This document shows, one piece after another, positions 40,397 through 49,941 of a DNA stretch of 64,000 nt (position 1 is the stretch's first letter; every line of letters begins with the position of its first letter). The DNA lies in NCBI GenBank assembly GCA_965276815.1, contig CBDIBE010000011.1, positions 372,001 to 436,000 of the forward strand, written 5' to 3'. Position numbers and translations under genes: made by a program. The notes under the pieces are model-generated. The model saw only the letters and a list, made by a program, of their open reading frames with translations, was not told the origin of the DNA and did no database searches. Source of the DNA: JAVVHH01 sp965276815 (lineage in GTDB: Bacteria; Pseudomonadota; Alphaproteobacteria; Acetobacterales; Acetobacteraceae).

Positions 40397-41302
40397 CTAA
40401 CGAGAGGGACTATCCCAGCCGCGCCCCGCATCGGCCGAAACGTCGCGCAGCACGTGCTGCGGGCCGGGCTCGGGCTCGATCGGCACAACCCGTTCGAGCG
40501 CCTGTCCGTTGCGCAACACATGCAGGCGGGCGAAACCGCCGACTGGACGATTGGCGAGCGCCCTGACCACATCCGCCGGGTAATGCAGCACGGCGCCGTC
40601 GATTGCCATCAGCACGTCCGTTGACCGCAGCCCGGCCCGGTCGGCTGGGCTTTCCGCGGCGACGCTGAGCACGATCAGACCGGGCTTGCTCCCTGCCCGC
40701 CCCCGGCCACTGCCACTGCCACGCGTGCGCAGGCCAAGCCAGCCCTGGATCCGTTCTGGCTGCAGCGGCGACGCGGTGGCGCCGGCCCCGTTCAGCGAAT
40801 CGCGATAGTCCCCAAGCATGCCGATCGCGACCCTCGACAGCCGCGCCAGCTCCGAAAGCCCGGCCGGATGCGCGCTGCCCGGCTCAGGATCCAGGACGCA
40901 TAGCGTGCCAATCCGGTAGCCGTCCTCGTCCTGCAGGCTCACCCCGGCATAGAAGCGGACTTGGGGTTTGCCCACTACGTCAGGATGATTGCGAAACCGC
41001 GGATCGGTGAGTGCATCACGGACCACCAGCGGCCCCGCCTGCGCGATAGCCCGATCGCAAAAGCTGCCCTGGCGCGGACGCTCGCCCGGCTCGATGCCGA
41101 AGGCCGGGCCGAACCACAGAAGCTCGCTGTCGACGAAGGAGAGTGCGGCCATGCGGCGCCCCATCGCCGCCGCCGCCGCTTGCACCAGCCCGTCAAGGCC
41201 GCGGATCGTCTCCGGACCGAGGACGCGATACGAGCGCAGTGCCGCAAGCCGCGCCACCTCGAGGACGAGGTGCAAAGGCGGCGGCCTGGTGTCCGTCAAC
41301 AT
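40397..41302 (-). CDS. GAF and PDZ domain protein
   Basis: A 301-residue cytoplasmic sensor-like protein. The GAF domain (about residues 25-165) reads LDGLVQAAAAAMGRRMAALSFVD, FCDRAIAQAGPLVVRDALTD, VRFYAGVSLQDEDGYRIGTLCVLD. After a Gly/Arg-rich linker (TRGSGSGRGRAGSK) comes a PDZ domain (GLIVLSVAAESPADRAGLRSTD, DVLMAIDGAVLHYPADVVR). The combination lacks an output domain, so it may act as a ligand- or protein-binding adaptor. ATG 41302 was chosen, with GTG 41317 as an in-frame alternative. It is divergent from the FrnE-like gene. Confidence 0.8.
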   Translation of the reverse strand: MLTDTRPPPLHLVLEVARLAALRSYRVLGPETIRGLDGLVQAAAAAMGRRMAALSFVDSELLWFGPAFGIEPGERPRQGSFCDRAIAQAGPLVVRDALTDPRFRNHPDVVGKPQVRFYAGVSLQDEDGYRIGTLCVLDPEPGSAHPAGLSELARLSRVAIGMLGDYRDSLNGAGATASPLQPERIQGWLGLRTRGSGSGRGRAGSKPGLIVLSVAAESPADRAGLRSTDVLMAIDGAVLHYPADVVRALANRPVGGFARLHVLRNGQALERVVPIEPEPGPQHVLRDVSADAGRGWDSPSR

Positions 41303-41430
41303 GGGTCCATTATTCACAATATAGTTAACTGAAACTCAACGTTCGATAGTCCAGCGATGTTGCAGTCCGAAGACTGAGACGATTGTTGAAAACGCGTGAC
41401 GCGCGCCCGGCTCGCGCTTACGATTCCGGC

Positions 41431-42099
41431 GTGAACGTTCTCGCACCCGCCCGAGCCCGGCTACCGATCGAAGTGGTCCACGACCTGGTGTGCCCGTGGT
41501 GCTATCTCGGCGTGCGGCGGCTGTTCCGCACCATGCGCCGCCGGCCCGATTTGCTCTACGACCTGACCTGGCGGCCATTCCTGCTCAACCCCGACATGCC
41601 CCGAGCTGGAATGACACGCGCGGACTACGTGATTCGCAAGTTTGGCGGCGAGGACCGGGCCAGGCGACTTTACGCCTCCATTACCGAAATCGGCGACGCC
41701 GAGGGGGTGTCGTTCCGCTTCGACCGCATCCGCCGCACTCCCAGCAGCGTGGACGCACACCGGCTGGTGCGCTGGGCCGCGGCGGTGGGCCGGGCGACCG
41801 AGGTTGTTGAGGCACTTTTTGCCGCGCATTTCACGGACGGTTACGATATTGGCGACCATGCCGTGCTGCGTGCGGTGGCGGCCTCCTGCGGGCTGGATGC
41901 CGCCGCGTCGATCGTTTTCCTGCGCGGCGAGGAGGACATCGACGCCGTTCACGCCGACAATCTGCGGGCACACCGGCTCGGCATCAACGGCGTGCCGTGC
42001 TTCGTCGTCGCCGGGCGCCACGCCATCGCCGGCGCACAGGAGCCGGAAGTGATCGAGCGCCTGCTCGATGTTGCTGCGGTCGATGCGACAACCGATTAA
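41431..42099 (+). CDS. DsbA family oxidoreductase, FrnE-like
   Basis: A 222-residue cytoplasmic thioredoxin-fold protein of the FrnE/2-hydroxychromene isomerase branch. IEVVHDLVCPWCYLGVRRL holds the CPWC motif. The helical insertion (RFDRIRRTPSSVDAHRLVRWA) and the cis-Pro segment GINGVPCFVVAGRHAIAGAQ are characteristic. GTG 41431 was chosen because the family normally starts a few residues before the first strand. A TTG at 41383 would add 16 unlikely residues. It probably reduces or rearranges thiols under oxidative stress. Confidence 0.85.
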   Translation: MNVLAPARARLPIEVVHDLVCPWCYLGVRRLFRTMRRRPDLLYDLTWRPFLLNPDMPRAGMTRADYVIRKFGGEDRARRLYASITEIGDAEGVSFRFDRIRRTPSSVDAHRLVRWAAAVGRATEVVEALFAAHFTDGYDIGDHAVLRAVAASCGLDAAASIVFLRGEEDIDAVHADNLRAHRLGINGVPCFVVAGRHAIAGAQEPEVIERLLDVAAVDATTD

Positions 42100-42188
42100 G
42101 TTTATGGTAATGTCCGCACCGTAGATAGCCGGCCGTTGGGGTACGGCGCCTAGCTTTTTAGCTCTCATCCATACAAGGAGTTCTCGCA

Positions 42189-43754
42189 ATGTCAGCGATC
42201 CGCCGCGCCGTGCTTGCTCTCGGCCTCGTGCCGGTCGCCTCCCTCGCCTGGGGGGCGGACGTCACGCCGGAGCAAGCGCAGCAAGTCCAGTCGGAGCTGC
42301 GCACCTGGATCGGCACCGTGCTGGGCCCAACCATTCCAGTGCCAGACGGCCTCATCCAGCTCACACCGGCGGGCGATCACTTCGATGTCGCGATTCCGCT
42401 CGGGACCGGCGCCGCCGTTCCCAAGATCACAGCGACCGCGACGCCGCTCGGTGATGGCAAGTGGAACATCGACAAGATCCGCTACCCCTCGCCGGCGACG
42501 TTCATACTCGACATGCCGCAGAGCACAGTGGTCAACGGCACTCCCCAGGTCGTCACCGGCCCGGTGACCTATAATCTCACGCTCGCCGATCAAGCGGGGC
42601 AGATCTTGCTTGATACGACCGAGAAGACCCCGTCGACCATGAACTCCAGCGTGCATAACATGGATCTGCATCTCACCGGTGCGAACATGAATTCGACGAG
42701 CCACCTGGATCAGGCCACGTCGACGAGCATCCTGCGACCCGGCCAGAATGGCAGGGTCTCGCTGCTCTCGGACGGGACGGCGGCGGGATACCAAATCACC
42801 TCCACCACCCCCGAGGTCGGGGAGGTGAAGCTGTCGATGGACAAGGCCCGCGTCACCATGGAGCTGACTGACGTTTCCAATCAGCGGGCGGTCCAGCTCA
42901 TCCAAGTGCTCGCGCAGATGGGCGCCGCGATGAACGCTGCCGGCAACGCTGCCGGCAACTCTTCCGGCGAGCAGCCCGCGACGGGTCCGGCGACTCCGAA
43001 AGCCCCGCCCAAGCTGGATTCCAAGCAGGTGAGCGCCATGCTCGAGGCTCTGGCCGATCTCGCCTCCGGCGCGTCGATCCAGGAGCAAGTGGACAATCTG
43101 GCGCTCAGCATTGCCGGCCAAGGCGGCACGTTGCGTCAGGCGCAATTCGGCTTTCAGACGACCACCAGCCAGGGAATTTTGCAGGCACATATGACCCTCG
43201 GTATGGAGGGGCTCGCGTTGCCGGACTTGCCGCTCGGCGACATGGCCACCTTGATCCCCACCAAGGTGTCCCTGGCGCCCGCCGTTTCCGGGATCGCCGT
43301 CGCCGACCTGGTCAAGATCGCCAACGATTCGCAGGACGGCCAGGACCCGCCGGAGGCTGATATCGCGGCGCTGTTCTCGCATGGCGGTATCTCGGCCGGC
43401 CTCGATAGCTTCAGCATCGATGTGGGCGGCAGCAACATCACCGGGCTGGGCAAGCTGCTGATCACCTCGCCGGACAATTTCTCTGGGACGGCGCAGATTG
43501 CCGCGACCAATCTCGACCTACTGCAGCAGCGCGTGGCCGCCAGCCCCGAACTCGCGCAGGCGGGTCCGGTGTTCATCTTCCTCAAGGGGATCGGGCGGAC
43601 GGCGCAGAACCGTATGGTGTGGGACGTCGCCTTCCGCGACGGGCGGCTGTTGGTGAACAGCCAGGACCTGAGCGCCATGCTCGGCATGGCTCCGCCGCCC
43701 CCGGCGCAAGGCGGGACCCGGCCGGCTCCTCGCCCCAATCAGCCGCGTCAGTAG
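42189..43754 (+). CDS. Exported protein of unknown function (possibly DUF2125/DUF945-like)
   Basis: A 521-residue secreted protein. AAGGAG lies 7-8 nt before the ATG. The signal MSAIRRAVLALGLVPVASLAWG is cleaved before ADVTPEQ. The mature protein is rich in beta-strand repeats such as PVTYNLTLADQAGQILLDT, MNSTSHLDQATSTSILRPGQ, and FGFQTTTSQGILQAHMTLGM. A low-complexity linker (NAAGNAAGNSSGEQPATGPA) and a Pro-rich C-terminus follow. The pattern of long strands resembles DUF2125/DUF945 periplasmic proteins, but this is a weak impression. No catalytic residues can be named. It stands alone, convergent with murJ. Confidence 0.6.
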   Translation: MSAIRRAVLALGLVPVASLAWGADVTPEQAQQVQSELRTWIGTVLGPTIPVPDGLIQLTPAGDHFDVAIPLGTGAAVPKITATATPLGDGKWNIDKIRYPSPATFILDMPQSTVVNGTPQVVTGPVTYNLTLADQAGQILLDTTEKTPSTMNSSVHNMDLHLTGANMNSTSHLDQATSTSILRPGQNGRVSLLSDGTAAGYQITSTTPEVGEVKLSMDKARVTMELTDVSNQRAVQLIQVLAQMGAAMNAAGNAAGNSSGEQPATGPATPKAPPKLDSKQVSAMLEALADLASGASIQEQVDNLALSIAGQGGTLRQAQFGFQTTTSQGILQAHMTLGMEGLALPDLPLGDMATLIPTKVSLAPAVSGIAVADLVKIANDSQDGQDPPEADIAALFSHGGISAGLDSFSIDVGGSNITGLGKLLITSPDNFSGTAQIAATNLDLLQQRVAASPELAQAGPVFIFLKGIGRTAQNRMVWDVAFRDGRLLVNSQDLSAMLGMAPPPPAQGGTRPAPRPNQPRQ

Positions 43755-43791
43755 CGCGACCGGGAGCCCTCGTCCGCCGGCGGACGGGGGC

Positions 43792-45339
43792 TCAAGCCGC
43801 GCGGCGGCGGCGGGCTAAGGCGGCGAGGTCGCGGAAGTTGAACGCGCCGACAAGCTGGCCAGCGATGCCGTAGGCCGCCACCCCGAGCCCGATCATCGCC
43901 GCCAGCGCGCCCCAGCGCAGGAACGCCGCACCCTCGGTCGGGACAAACAACTCGCGCTGCAGGACAATCAACACCACCGCCATCACCAGCGCCGCCAGCC
44001 CCATCCGACCCAGGCGCCCCACAAGCGCCGCACCCATCACCAGGTTGCCGCGCCGGTTGAGCAGTATACCGAGCGCGACCACGTTGAAAATCGCCGACAG
44101 GCTGGTGGCGAGCGCCGGGCCCATGTGCCGCAGCGGCACCATGAACACCAGGTTTAGCGCAAGGTTGAGCGCGATGGCGAAGAAGCCGACGCGGACCGGG
44201 GTGCGCGTGTCGCCATGGGCGAAGAAGGCGGGGACCAGCACCTTGATCACGACGAAAGCGGGCAGCCCGAACGCATAGGCAGCCAGCGATTGCGCGCTCA
44301 GCTCGGCCGCCTGGGGCGAGAACGCGCCGCGCCCGAACAGCACCAGCATGATCGGCCCGCCCGCCACCGCCAGCGCCAAAGCGGCCGGCAAGGTCATCGC
44401 CATACTCAGCTCCAGCGCGCGGTTCAGCGTGGCGATCGCCTTGGCGCGGTCGCCGGACCGGGCCTGGCGGGATAGCAGCGGCAGGATGGCGGTGCCGATC
44501 GCCGTCCCGATCACGCCGAGCGGCAACTGGTTCACCCGGTCCGCATAATACAACACGCTCGCCGAGCCCGGCGGCAGCAGGCTGACGATAATCACGTCCA
44601 CCGCGAGGTTGAGCTGGGTAACCCCGGCGCCCACCAGCCCTGGCCCCATCCGGCTCAGCAACAGCTTGACCTGCGGGGTGAGCCGCGGGCGCGGGATCCG
44701 CAACGCCATGCCAGAGCGGCGCACGGCCCAGGCCAGCAGCGCAAGCTGGAACACGCCGGAGAGCGTGACCCCCCAGGAGAGCGCGTGGCCGACGGTCGGC
44801 ACATAGGGGGTCAGCAGCAGCATCGCCGCCATCGAGGTGCCGTTGAACAACAGCGGCGCCGCGGCGGCCGCAGCGAACTTGTCTAAACCGTTCAGCACGC
44901 CGGACAGCAGCGCCGCCAGGCAAATCAGCAGAACGTAGGGGAAAGTGATGCGGGCCAGGGCAACGGTGAGCTGTTCCTTGCCGGGCACGTCCATGAAGCC
45001 CGGCGCCAGCACGCGCATGAGCTGCGGCATGAACACCTCGCCGGCCAGGGTGAGGATCAGCAACCAGAAGGCGAGCACGGCGATCGCCTGTTCGGCAAAG
45101 TGCCTGGCCGATTCCTGGCCCTCGGTGGCGAGGATGCCTGAGAATTCCGGCACGAAGGCGGCGTTGAACGCACCCTCCCCGAACAGCCGCCGGAACAGGT
45201 TCGGCACCCGCAGCGCCACGAAAAAGGCATCCGCGACCGGCCCGGTGCCCGCCAGCGCGGCGATCATCATGTCGCGGGCGAAGCCGAGGATCCGGCTGGC
45301 CATCGTCCAGCCGCCAACGGTGATGATGCCGCGAAGCAT
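43792..45339 (-). CDS. murJ: Lipid II flippase MurJ
   Basis: A 515-residue MOP-superfamily protein with about 14 membrane helices that exports lipid II for peptidoglycan synthesis. The N-terminus LRGIITVGGWTMASRILGFARD and the segment VPNLFRRLFGEGAFNAAFVPEFS are diagnostic. Charged residues needed for transport (Arg in SRILGFARD, and RRLFGEGA) are present. The gene is 18 bp downstream of gpsA, at the end of the tsaD-rlmJ-gpsA-murJ run on the minus strand. Length and motifs are normal. Confidence 0.96.
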   Translation of the reverse strand: MLRGIITVGGWTMASRILGFARDMMIAALAGTGPVADAFFVALRVPNLFRRLFGEGAFNAAFVPEFSGILATEGQESARHFAEQAIAVLAFWLLILTLAGEVFMPQLMRVLAPGFMDVPGKEQLTVALARITFPYVLLICLAALLSGVLNGLDKFAAAAAAPLLFNGTSMAAMLLLTPYVPTVGHALSWGVTLSGVFQLALLAWAVRRSGMALRIPRPRLTPQVKLLLSRMGPGLVGAGVTQLNLAVDVIIVSLLPPGSASVLYYADRVNQLPLGVIGTAIGTAILPLLSRQARSGDRAKAIATLNRALELSMAMTLPAALALAVAGGPIMLVLFGRGAFSPQAAELSAQSLAAYAFGLPAFVVIKVLVPAFFAHGDTRTPVRVGFFAIALNLALNLVFMVPLRHMGPALATSLSAIFNVVALGILLNRRGNLVMGAALVGRLGRMGLAALVMAVVLIVLQRELFVPTEGAAFLRWGALAAMIGLGVAAYGIAGQLVGAFNFRDLAALARRRRAA

Positions 45340-45357
45340 TGTCTACTCGTCTCGCCC

Positions 45358-46293
45358 CTACTCGTCCCGCATCGGGCGAGAGAGCAGGGTTTCGATCGCC
45401 CCGTCCAGTGTGAGCCGGCCCGCGAGCAGCGCCGCAACCGCGCGGCAGACCGGCAAATCCAGTCCGCCAGCCCGCGCGATCAGGGCTGGCGCGGTCGCGA
45501 CGCCTTCGATCACACCGTCCGATGTTTGTAGGATTTCGTCGAGCTTCTCGCCGCGGCCGAGAGCCAGGCCACATCGAAAATTGCGACTCGACGGCCCGGT
45601 GCAGGTGAGCAGCAGGTCGCCGAGACCGGACAGCCCGGCCACCGTGTCCCCCCGGCCGCCAAGGGAAGCGACGAGCCGGCCCAGCTCGGCCAAGCCGCGT
45701 GTGATCAGCGCCGCCCGCGCATTCTCGCCGAGCCCGGCGCCGATCACCGCGCCGGCGGCGATGGCGATGACGTTCTTCGCCGCGCCGCCGAGCTGCGCGC
45801 CCACTGGATCGTCATTGCCGTAGAGCCGAAACCCCGGGCTGGCGAGCATCGGAATTAGCGCGGCGCGCAAGTTGGCCTCCGTCGCGGCCAGGACGGCGGC
45901 GGCCGGCAAGCCGGCGGCGATCTCACGCGCGAAGTTCGGGCCCGTCAGCACGGCGGCGGGCGCGCCAGGGTAAAGTTCGGCCAAGATCTCCAGCGGCAGC
46001 CTCAAAGTACCGGCCTCGATCCCCTTGCTGCACACGACCACCGGCGCTTCAGGTCGGAATTTGTTTAGCACGCCGCGCATATGCTGGACGGGTACGGCCA
46101 GCATAATGGCGTCGAAGCCGGGTCCCGGCAGCGTCCCGGTGACTTCCAGGTCCGGCGGCATCGCGCCTGGAAGGCGTTCGCCGGCGCGCGCCGGGTCGCG
46201 AGCCCAGAGCACCGAATGCGACCCCGCGCGGCTCGCCTGAGCCGCGAGCGCGATGCCCCAGGCACCGGCGCCGACGATGGCGAGCCTACTCAC
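45358..46293 (-). CDS. gpsA: Glycerol-3-phosphate dehydrogenase [NAD(P)+]
   Basis: A 311-residue enzyme that makes sn-glycerol 3-phosphate for phospholipids. The N-terminal Rossmann motif VGAGAWGIALAAQ is followed by VVVCSKGIEAGT, LTGPNFAREIAAGLP, GGAAKNVIAIAAGAV (catalytic Lys) and GLSGLGDLLLTCTG-type sequence, with SSRNFRCG. It overlaps rlmJ by 8 nt upstream, indicating coupled expression with tsaD and rlmJ. It is somewhat shorter than E. coli GpsA (339 aa), mostly at the C-terminus. Confidence 0.95.
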   Translation of the reverse strand: MSRLAIVGAGAWGIALAAQASRAGSHSVLWARDPARAGERLPGAMPPDLEVTGTLPGPGFDAIMLAVPVQHMRGVLNKFRPEAPVVVCSKGIEAGTLRLPLEILAELYPGAPAAVLTGPNFAREIAAGLPAAAVLAATEANLRAALIPMLASPGFRLYGNDDPVGAQLGGAAKNVIAIAAGAVIGAGLGENARAALITRGLAELGRLVASLGGRGDTVAGLSGLGDLLLTCTGPSSRNFRCGLALGRGEKLDEILQTSDGVIEGVATAPALIARAGGLDLPVCRAVAALLAGRLTLDGAIETLLSRPMRDE

Positions 46294-47134
46294 CGGCGAG
46301 CCGCAAGACTTGAATGCCCGCGCCGGGTTCGCCTTGCCCGAGCCGCTCGAGCAGGGCAGCCAGGATCGGCCGGGCTGCCGCCTCGAACCCGTAGGGCGGA
46401 TTGCGGACGAGCAGACCGCATCCGTTCAGGCGCTGCGGGTCGGTCGGCGCGCGCAGCCACAGCTCGGCCGCGACAATGTCGCGCAGGCCGGACAGGCGAA
46501 CCGCCTCGTGCAAGGTCGTAACCGGCGAGCGATGCTTAACAGGATACCAAACGGCATAGACGCCGTGGTTGAAGCGGGCAGCGCCGCTCTGCAGCCCGGC
46601 TACGACGCGTTCGAACTCGCCCGGCGCCTCGTAGGGCGGGTCGATCAGGACGAGGCCGCGCGTCTCCTTGGGCGGCAACAGAGCCCGCAGCGCCTCCCAA
46701 CCGTCGCGGCGATGCACGCCGACCTGCCGGTCGCGGCGAAAGAGGCGCTCCAGGGCGACGTAATCCTCCGGATGCATCTCGCAGCAGGCCAGCCGATCGT
46801 CGGGGCGCAGTAAGGCGCGGGCCAGGATGGGGGAGCCGGGATAGAAAAGGACCGGCTCCGGCTCGGAGGGAGAGGACTTCAGTTGCTCCATCAGCCCGAC
46901 CAACCGCGCGAGCGGCGGCGGCGGTTCGTGCATCAGACGGGCGATGCCGTCGCGCCACTCGCCCGTGCGTTCGGCCGGGTCGGCGAGGAGATCGTAGCGG
47001 CCGACTCCGGCATGCGTGTCGAGCACGAAGAACGGCGCGGGCTTGCGCCGCAGCGCGTCCAGCAGCCAAACCAACAGCGCATGCTTCATGCAGTCCGCGG
47101 CGTTCCCGGCATGGAAGGCGTGCCGGTAGTTCAC
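46286..47134 (-). CDS. rlmJ: 23S rRNA (adenine(2030)-N6)-methyltransferase RlmJ
   Basis: A 282-residue methyltransferase of the RlmJ (ComJ-like) family. It opens NYRHAFHAGNAADCMKHALL, the family's hallmark, followed by FFVLDTHAGVGRYDL (SAM site) and GLVLIDPPYEAPGEF (catalytic DPPY). GTG at 47134 was chosen. It overlaps the tsaD stop as GTGA, and homology starts at the second residue. The longer open frame upstream is antisense-like read-through in tsaD. It methylates A2030 of 23S rRNA. Confidence 0.93.
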   Translation of the reverse strand: MNYRHAFHAGNAADCMKHALLVWLLDALRRKPAPFFVLDTHAGVGRYDLLADPAERTGEWRDGIARLMHEPPPPLARLVGLMEQLKSSPSEPEPVLFYPGSPILARALLRPDDRLACCEMHPEDYVALERLFRRDRQVGVHRRDGWEALRALLPPKETRGLVLIDPPYEAPGEFERVVAGLQSGAARFNHGVYAVWYPVKHRSPVTTLHEAVRLSGLRDIVAAELWLRAPTDPQRLNGCGLLVRNPPYGFEAAARPILAALLERLGQGEPGAGIQVLRLAGE

Positions 47135-48192
47135 GCGCGAGCCGCCAGCTCTTGCAGCGGCCAGCGCGGCCGCGGACGGATACCGAGATCGTCGGTCCAG
47201 CCGAGCCGAAGCCGTTCCAGGCCGGCCCAAGCGACCATGACGGCGTTGTCGGTGCAGAGCCGCACCGGGGGCGCGACCATCATCACACCGGCCCGCTCCG
47301 CCGTCGCCGTCAGGGCCGCGCGGACCGCCCGATTGGCCGCGACGCCCCCCGCCACGACCAGCAGCCGCGCCTCTGGCATCATCTTCAGCGCGTTGCCGGC
47401 CCGGTCGGCGAGCACCGCGGCGACCGCGGCCTGGAAGGCGGCGGCGAGGTCGGCCGCGTCTTGCACCGGTAACGGACCTGCGGGATAGGCGGCGGCGCGC
47501 TGGGCCACGGCGGTTTTCAGGCCGGAGAAGCTGAATTCGCAGCCGGGCCGCCCGAGCATCGGGCGCGGCAGCTTGATTCGCTCCGGATCGCCTGCCTCCG
47601 CCAGACGCTCGAGCGCCGGACCGCCGGGCCAAGCCAGTCCAAGCAGCTTGCCGACCTTGTCGAACGCCTCGCCCACCGCGTCATCGACCGTGCCGCCGAG
47701 CAGCCGGTAACGCCCGACACCCTCGACCGCCAGGCACTGGCAATGCCCGCCGGAAAGCAGCAGCAGCAAATACGGAAACTCGGCGCCGCCCGGGACCAGG
47801 CCAGGCAGGCGTGCGGTCAGCGCATGGGCTTCGAGGTGATTGACCGCGATGAACGGCAGCCCGGCAGCGAGCGCAATGCCCTTGGCGACCCCGGCGCCGA
47901 CGATCAGGCCGCCGATCAGACCCGGCCCGGTGGTCGCTGCGACGCCCCCCAGATCGGCAATCTGCAGCCCCGCCTCGCCCAGGACGTCGCACACCAGGCC
48001 CGGCATATGGGCGAGATGCGCGCGGGCCGCGATCTCGGGCACCACGCCGCCGAACCGCGCATGCTCCACGCGTTGGCTCAGCACAGTTTCGGCCAGGATC
48101 CGCCCCTCCCCGTCCAGGATCGCGGCCGCTGTCTCGTCGCACGAGGATTCCAACCCAAGTAGAGGGCGCAAATTGGGATAACCGGGCTGCAT
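47131..48192 (-). CDS. tsaD: tRNA N6-adenosine threonylcarbamoyltransferase TsaD
   Basis: A 353-residue ASKHA-fold enzyme that transfers threonylcarbamoyl to A37 of ANN-decoding tRNAs. GLESSCDETAAAILD starts the fold. AVNHLEAHALTARL gives the metal-binding HxxxH, LLLSGGHCQ and GGTVDDAVGEAFDKV follow, and VAGGVAANRAVR and CTDNAVMVAWAG complete the ATP site. It is first in the operon with rlmJ, gpsA and murJ, and divergent from hemC, 44 bp away, the usual arrangement in Alphaproteobacteria. Confidence 0.97.
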   Translation of the reverse strand: MQPGYPNLRPLLGLESSCDETAAAILDGEGRILAETVLSQRVEHARFGGVVPEIAARAHLAHMPGLVCDVLGEAGLQIADLGGVAATTGPGLIGGLIVGAGVAKGIALAAGLPFIAVNHLEAHALTARLPGLVPGGAEFPYLLLLLSGGHCQCLAVEGVGRYRLLGGTVDDAVGEAFDKVGKLLGLAWPGGPALERLAEAGDPERIKLPRPMLGRPGCEFSFSGLKTAVAQRAAAYPAGPLPVQDAADLAAAFQAAVAAVLADRAGNALKMMPEARLLVVAGGVAANRAVRAALTATAERAGVMMVAPPVRLCTDNAVMVAWAGLERLRLGWTDDLGIRPRPRWPLQELAARA

Positions 48193-48236
48193 GATGCTGC
48201 CTTTTCCTAAAAGCCCCTATCCAATAGAGCAAGGCG

Positions 48237-49250
48237 ATGCCCGACTCCCAGATCCCCGCTTCCGTTCCCCAGCGCCCAGCCGTGCATATGCGCCAGACGC
48301 TGCCCTTGCGTGTCGGCACCCGAGGCTCGAAGCTGGCGCGGGTCCAGGCGCGCATGTTCCTCGGCCTGCTCGCCCGATTCTGCCCCGTGCTGTCGCCGGG
48401 TTTCAACGATCAGGACGTGTTCCAAGAACACGTGATCCGCACCACCGGCGACCAGGTGCAGGACCGGCGCCTGTCGGAAATCGGCGGCAAGGGCCTGTTC
48501 AGCAAGGAAATCCACGAGCAGCTGCTGGACCGGCGGATCGACTTCGCGGTCCACAGCCTGAAGGATCTCGAGACCGAGCTGCCGCCGGGCATCGTCCTCG
48601 CCTGCACGCTGCGCCGCGAGGATGCGCGCGACGCGCTGATCCTGGGGCCGAATTGTGCGGCGCCGCTGCCGGGCGACGCCTTCGCCGCACTGCCGGCCGG
48701 CGCGGTTGTCGGCACCACTTCGCTGCGGCGCCAGGCCCAGCTGCTGCACACGCGGCCGGACCTGCAGATCACCCTGATCCGCGGCAACGTGGACTCCCGG
48801 CTCGACAAGGTCGCTCGCGGGGATTGCGCGGCCAGCTTGCTGGCGGTCGCCGGGCTGAAGCGGCTGGGGCTGGAAGATCGGGCGGTGCCGCTCGACCCGG
48901 AAGCGATGGTCCCGTCGGCGGGCCAGGGCATCATCGGGATCACCGTTCGGGCGGAGAACACCGAGCTGCGCCAGTTGCTGGCGGGGATCGAAGATCCGGA
49001 GGCAAGGGCGGTCTCCACGGCCGAGCGGGCCTTGCTGGCGGCGCTGGACGGCTCGTGCAAGACTCCGATCGGCGGGCATGCTCGGCTGCTGCCCGATGGG
49101 CGGCTGCATCTGACCGGGCTGGTGGCCCGGCCAGACGGCAGCTTCCTGTTGAAGCGCAGCCTGCATGGGCCCGCCGCCGATGCCGCGCGGATCGGCACCG
49201 AACTCGGCACCGGGCTGCGCGCCGACAGCCCCAAGGACATCTTTGCCTGA
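48237..49250 (+). CDS. hemC: Porphobilinogen deaminase (hydroxymethylbilane synthase)
   Basis: A 337-residue enzyme that polymerises four porphobilinogens in heme synthesis. RVGTRGSKLARVQARMF, QDRRLSEIGGKGLFSKEI, DFAVHSLKDLETELPPG and GTTSLRRQAQLL are family motifs. The dipyrromethane-cofactor Cys is in LDGSCKTPIGGHARL. The N-terminus is about 15 residues longer than usual if ATG 48237 is the start. ATG for MRQTLPLRVG is a possible internal alternative. It overlaps hemD by 8 nt. Confidence 0.96.
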   Translation: MPDSQIPASVPQRPAVHMRQTLPLRVGTRGSKLARVQARMFLGLLARFCPVLSPGFNDQDVFQEHVIRTTGDQVQDRRLSEIGGKGLFSKEIHEQLLDRRIDFAVHSLKDLETELPPGIVLACTLRREDARDALILGPNCAAPLPGDAFAALPAGAVVGTTSLRRQAQLLHTRPDLQITLIRGNVDSRLDKVARGDCAASLLAVAGLKRLGLEDRAVPLDPEAMVPSAGQGIIGITVRAENTELRQLLAGIEDPEARAVSTAERALLAALDGSCKTPIGGHARLLPDGRLHLTGLVARPDGSFLLKRSLHGPAADAARIGTELGTGLRADSPKDIFA

Positions 49251-49941
49251 GCCAGAGAAGCGGCAGGTCCTGATTACTCGGCCGGAGCCCGACGCCTCGG
49301 AGACGGCGCGCCGGGTCAGCGCGCTGGGGTTCGAGCCGGTCGTCGGCCCGGTGCTTGAGGTCCACCACGGCCAAGTGACCTGCCGCACCCCGTTCGACGC
49401 CATCCTGATCACCAGCCGGAACGCGCTTCCGGCGCTGCCCGACTGGTATCGGCAGGTGCCGATCCTGGCCGTCGGCCGGGCCACCGCTGCGCGGGCGCGC
49501 CAGGCCGGGTTCACGACCGTGCTGGACGCGGATGGCGACGCGGCGGCGCTCGCCGAATTGGCGCGCGCGCACTGCCCCGCCTGCGCCCGCGTGCTGGTGG
49601 CGCATGCGCGAGGCCAAGGCGGCGCGCTGATCGAAACACTGAAATTTCACGATTTCAAGGTGTGTCGGCAGTGCGCCTATGCCGTGGTGTCCGTGCCTGA
49701 CTTCCCCAAGCCGGCCGCTGCCGCCCTGCAGGCGCAAACATTGCGCTCGGCCACCTTCTTGTCGGCCGAGACCGCCCGTGCCTTTGTACGCTTGCTGCCG
49801 GTTCATCTCGTCCCGTTGCTGGCGGCAGTGGATGCCGTCGCCATCGGGCAACCGGCAGCAGACGCGCTCTCCCCCTTGCCCTGGCACCGGGTCCGTGTGT
49901 CAGTAAGGCCAACCTTGGACCACGTACTGGCGCTGATATGA
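49243..49941 (+). CDS. hemD: Uroporphyrinogen-III synthase
   Basis: A 232-residue HemD-like protein that closes hydroxymethylbilane to uroporphyrinogen III. Sequence conservation in this family is low. Support comes from RQVLITRPEPDASETARRVSALGFEPV at the N-terminus (read as VLITRPEPDASETARR), AILITSRNALPAL, ILAVGRATAARARQAGF, and the position directly after hemC. TTG 49243 overlaps the hemC stop and has AAGGA 6 nt upstream. Its stop overlaps the mic60 start by 4 nt. Confidence 0.88.
   Translation: MPEPEKRQVLITRPEPDASETARRVSALGFEPVVGPVLEVHHGQVTCRTPFDAILITSRNALPALPDWYRQVPILAVGRATAARARQAGFTTVLDADGDAAALAELARAHCPACARVLVAHARGQGGALIETLKFHDFKVCRQCAYAVVSVPDFPKPAAAALQAQTLRSATFLSAETARAFVRLLPVHLVPLLAAVDAVAIGQPAADALSPLPWHRVRVSVRPTLDHVLALI

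Noticed and set aside
45345..45372. Direct repeat CTACTCGTC between murJ and gpsA
   Set aside because: Only two short copies, probably chance. No matching copy was noticed elsewhere.
46286..47632. 448-codon version of rlmJ
   Set aside because: The extra N-terminal part is Arg/Gly-rich read-through within tsaD. RlmJ homology starts at GTG 47134.
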